Assembly: GCA_034336665.1 (NCBI GenBank)
Contig: JAPFBE010000002.1
Location: forward strand, 4,448,146-4,512,145
Direction: 5' to 3'
From: Luscinia megarhynchos
Lineage: Eukaryota; Chordata; Aves; Passeriformes; Turdidae
DNA length: 64,000 bases
Below the pieces are notes generated by a model. That model searched no databases. It was given only the letters and a program-made list of their open reading frames with translations, and was not told where the DNA came from. This document shows positions 61,831-64,000 of the stretch, piece after piece. The stretch's first letter is position 1. Each line of letters starts with the position of its first letter. Position numbers and translations under genes: made by a program.

Positions 61831-64000
61831 TTTAATTGGCTGGAAATTTGTTTCATTTCCTTTTCAGTTGTTGGTGTGGCTAAAACAAACATCATCTTCA
61901 TGACCTTTGCTGGATTGCCTGTTTGTTTCTTACTCTCTAGTTTGATTTTAATAGTTTCTGCCAGGCAGTAATCACCCTCAAGGAAACTACCAAGGTGGCA
62001 GACTGGTCAGGGTAAGAATTTAATTTACAGCTGAAGAACAGCAGATACTGCACATGACTGTTACAACACTTGCAATATTTGATTTGGAGCTGATGGGCAC
62101 ACAGGGCTTGTGTAAAGCGAGATGTTTTGAAAGCTCTGACTTGAGAAAGGCTAAGTAGGCTGACATGTTCCCTTTGGAGTATATTTCTCCAAGGAGTAAT
62201 AGAATTTTGTCCAAGTTATTGGCCACTCAATTCACTTCCTGTTTTGGGCAGATGTCTTGCATTGCACAGGAAACACAAATTATTTGGATCCATCTCCCAT
62301 TTAGAAATGAGGATGCATCCAGTTCTTTCCTGCCATGTGCTGCATCTTCCCTGCTTGTCAAAGACAAAATTTCCCCGAGTTTTCCACAAAATTTCAACAA
62401 CAGTTGAAACAAAATTTTCCTGCAGCAGGGCCTGGGCAGTCCTGTAATATCAGGAACAATGGAGACTTGCCTGCTCTTGGTGTTATTTTGGAAGATAAAT
62501 CTCACCTGGCCAAATGCCTTCGGTTCATTTTAAGTACACTAATTATATAAAAATATTAGACTAATATAATTTCTTGACCAATCTAAGGCAGTTTCTATTA
62601 ATTTGCTTTCCTAGGAGATTTAGGAGCAAAGGACCTTCATTCAATAACTTATGAGAAACAATCTTTGTCTCTCTTTGCTTGGTAAGGCCCATAACTTTCC
62701 ATCCAGCAGCCAGATCAGCTGGGTCTCACACGGTGCTACTGGGAAGTGGCAGATGGTGATATCCCTGGCAGCTCAGGAGATTTCTCTGTGAGGATTAGTT
62801 AAAAAACACCTGTGTAATTCAGTCTGTATGCTGGCATTACAAATTAATTGAAGAGATGAGGTACACTGATTTCAGTGCATCACCAGATTAGCTGCAATTC
62901 TACTTGCACAAGCAAGCAAAGACTCAGTGTAATTAAGTTCTCTGTTTACAGGAAAAAAGATAATCCCTTCAAGTAGTTCCCTTTCCTCTCCTAATTTTGC
63001 AGTAATGACTCTGGTCCTATATGCTCTGCTTCACTTTGATGAATCCTAACCTTTTCTTAATTAGGAGAGATTGTTATCACATCCATCTGTACTTAATTTT
63101 TCCCCCTGACTGTATTTATTAATCCAAATGACATCTTAATTCAACATCTGTACCATGTGAAGAACTCTGCAGTGGAAGCATATTGCTTTAGTATGGAAAA
63201 GACTTCTGATGCATTTTATATTTGCTGCAGATAGTGAACAAACATGTGATTAAGAAAACTAAAATATCAGTAATCTCACTAATGGTTGTTTCCCAAGGCA
63301 CAAAGAATCAAAAGACCCATCAGCTGTTCAGAAAACAAATGTTCATTTATTGAAAAGTTTCTGAAACAGTGAACACTTTATCAGAAGTACAATAAACTGG
63401 CACTATTTCTTTAAAACTGTCTTCCAGAAACACCTGAAATATTCAAGAGAGATCTTAAGCCACAGAGTAATGTGATGCAAGGCCCACCTCCCTCCCCAGC
63501 CCCTGTGAGTACCACTAGTGGAGAATGGGCAGTGAACTTTTATTTGCATTTGTGACCTAACAGCTCTGAAGATTCAGGGGGTAAATAATAAACTGGAATT
63601 CAACCTTTTGTATTTAGGGACCTGCAAACAAAAATGTGACAAATGAGACAAATCACAATGCAAATTCCACTTTGGAGAAAAAGAAGAATATTATTTTGTA
63701 GAACATTTAATTTAGCAACTATAAAATCTATAAGCCTCTCCCTTAAAGACATTAATATAGCAACAAGAGGAGACAAGGCTGTGCTTTTTGTTAGGACTTT
63801 GCTATTTATTGCAACAACTGAAACAAGGCCTAGGCCTGGACCTACCCCTCTTATTGATATAGTTCATGGCTCTTCCATGAACCACAGGTAACAACCCTGT
63901 AGGAACATCTGCCCTTCCTTCAGCACCCTGCATCTGAGCAAACAGCAGCCATGCTCCCCATTCTACAAAGGCAGCCAGCATGTGCTCAGTCTGGAGAGTA
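61831..64000. other. Right end of the window: no coding sequence recognised
   Basis: AT-rich sequence. By synteny with human, the convergent neighbour STK17A would be expected on the minus strand, but no kinase or tail exon is visible. The 82-codon + frame at 63,643-63,891 has no family signature. Confidence 0.45.
63346..63351 (-). terminator. Candidate minus-strand poly(A) signal
   Basis: Complement of AATAAA within 'gttcatttattgaaaag', followed on the minus strand by a T/G-rich stretch. It could be the 3' end of a convergent gene (STK17A by synteny). The assignment is inference only. Confidence 0.25.

Noticed and set aside
1..64000. CRISPR arrays, operons, tRNA, rRNA, snRNA or bacterial-type defence systems
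   Set aside because: None seen on either strand. The direct repeats present are simple repeats, slippage products or transposon-related, without regular spacers.

Overview
This is vertebrate nuclear DNA, very probably from a bird and most likely a passerine. The evidence is at least nine CR1 (chicken repeat 1) LINE fragments, several ending in the avian octamer tail (ATTCTRTG or its complement), the absence of any recognised mammalian SINE, and a gene of the ITPRIPL1-like family that is multi-copy in songbirds. Most of the sequence is AT-rich intron, and most open frames in it are chance.

Layout. From 1 to about 3,860 is a compact ITPRIPL1-like locus on the + strand: TATA box, one very short 5' exon, a 283-bp intron, and one intact coding exon for 497 residues (1028-2521). 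CR1 pieces lie on both sides, and the 3' one starts only a few bases after the stop codon. A recognised-feature-poor spacer and another CR1 copy (about 5,608-6,079) lead directly into a strong CpG island (about 6,080-6,560). I read this island as the promoter and first exon of COA1.

From 6,212 to 50,957 is a putative COA1 first intron of about 44.7 kb. It holds CR1 fragments, one endogenous-retrovirus LTR-like block (about 19,544-20,360), a 235-nt pure-purine GGAGA minisatellite (40,202-40,436), a small CpG-rich patch near 25.8 kb, a CTCF-like site at 18.2 kb and simple repeats.

Four well-defined COA1 coding exons follow on the + strand (50,967-51,060; 53,916-54,067; 55,957-56,033; 58,492-58,588). 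They have consensus splice sites, compatible phases and an uninterrupted 139-residue product matching the mitochondrial complex IV/I assembly factor COA1 (MITRAC15). The 3' UTR has poly(A) signals at 58,808 and 58,887-58,896. The remaining 5 kb holds one CR1 fragment and a minus-strand poly(A)-signal context near 63.35 kb. That would suit the 3' end of a convergent neighbour (STK17A is the tail-to-tail neighbour of human COA1), but no coding sequence of it is visible.

The two genes are not an operon or pathway. COA1 is a housekeeping mitochondrial gene with an island promoter; the ITPRIPL1-like gene is a lineage-specific membrane-protein paralogue with its own TATA promoter. I found no prokaryotic-type system, CRISPR array, tRNA, rRNA or recognisable small RNA. 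The items most worth a second look are: a possible in-frame N-terminal extension of COA1 from the CpG-island exon and a second candidate promoter just upstream of its first core exon; the intact ITPRIPL1-like copy with a CR1-derived 3' UTR; a perfect snap-back inverted repeat inside a CR1; a 182-bp GC-rich insert bracketed by perfect 15-bp direct repeats beside the LTR; and the long polypurine tract.
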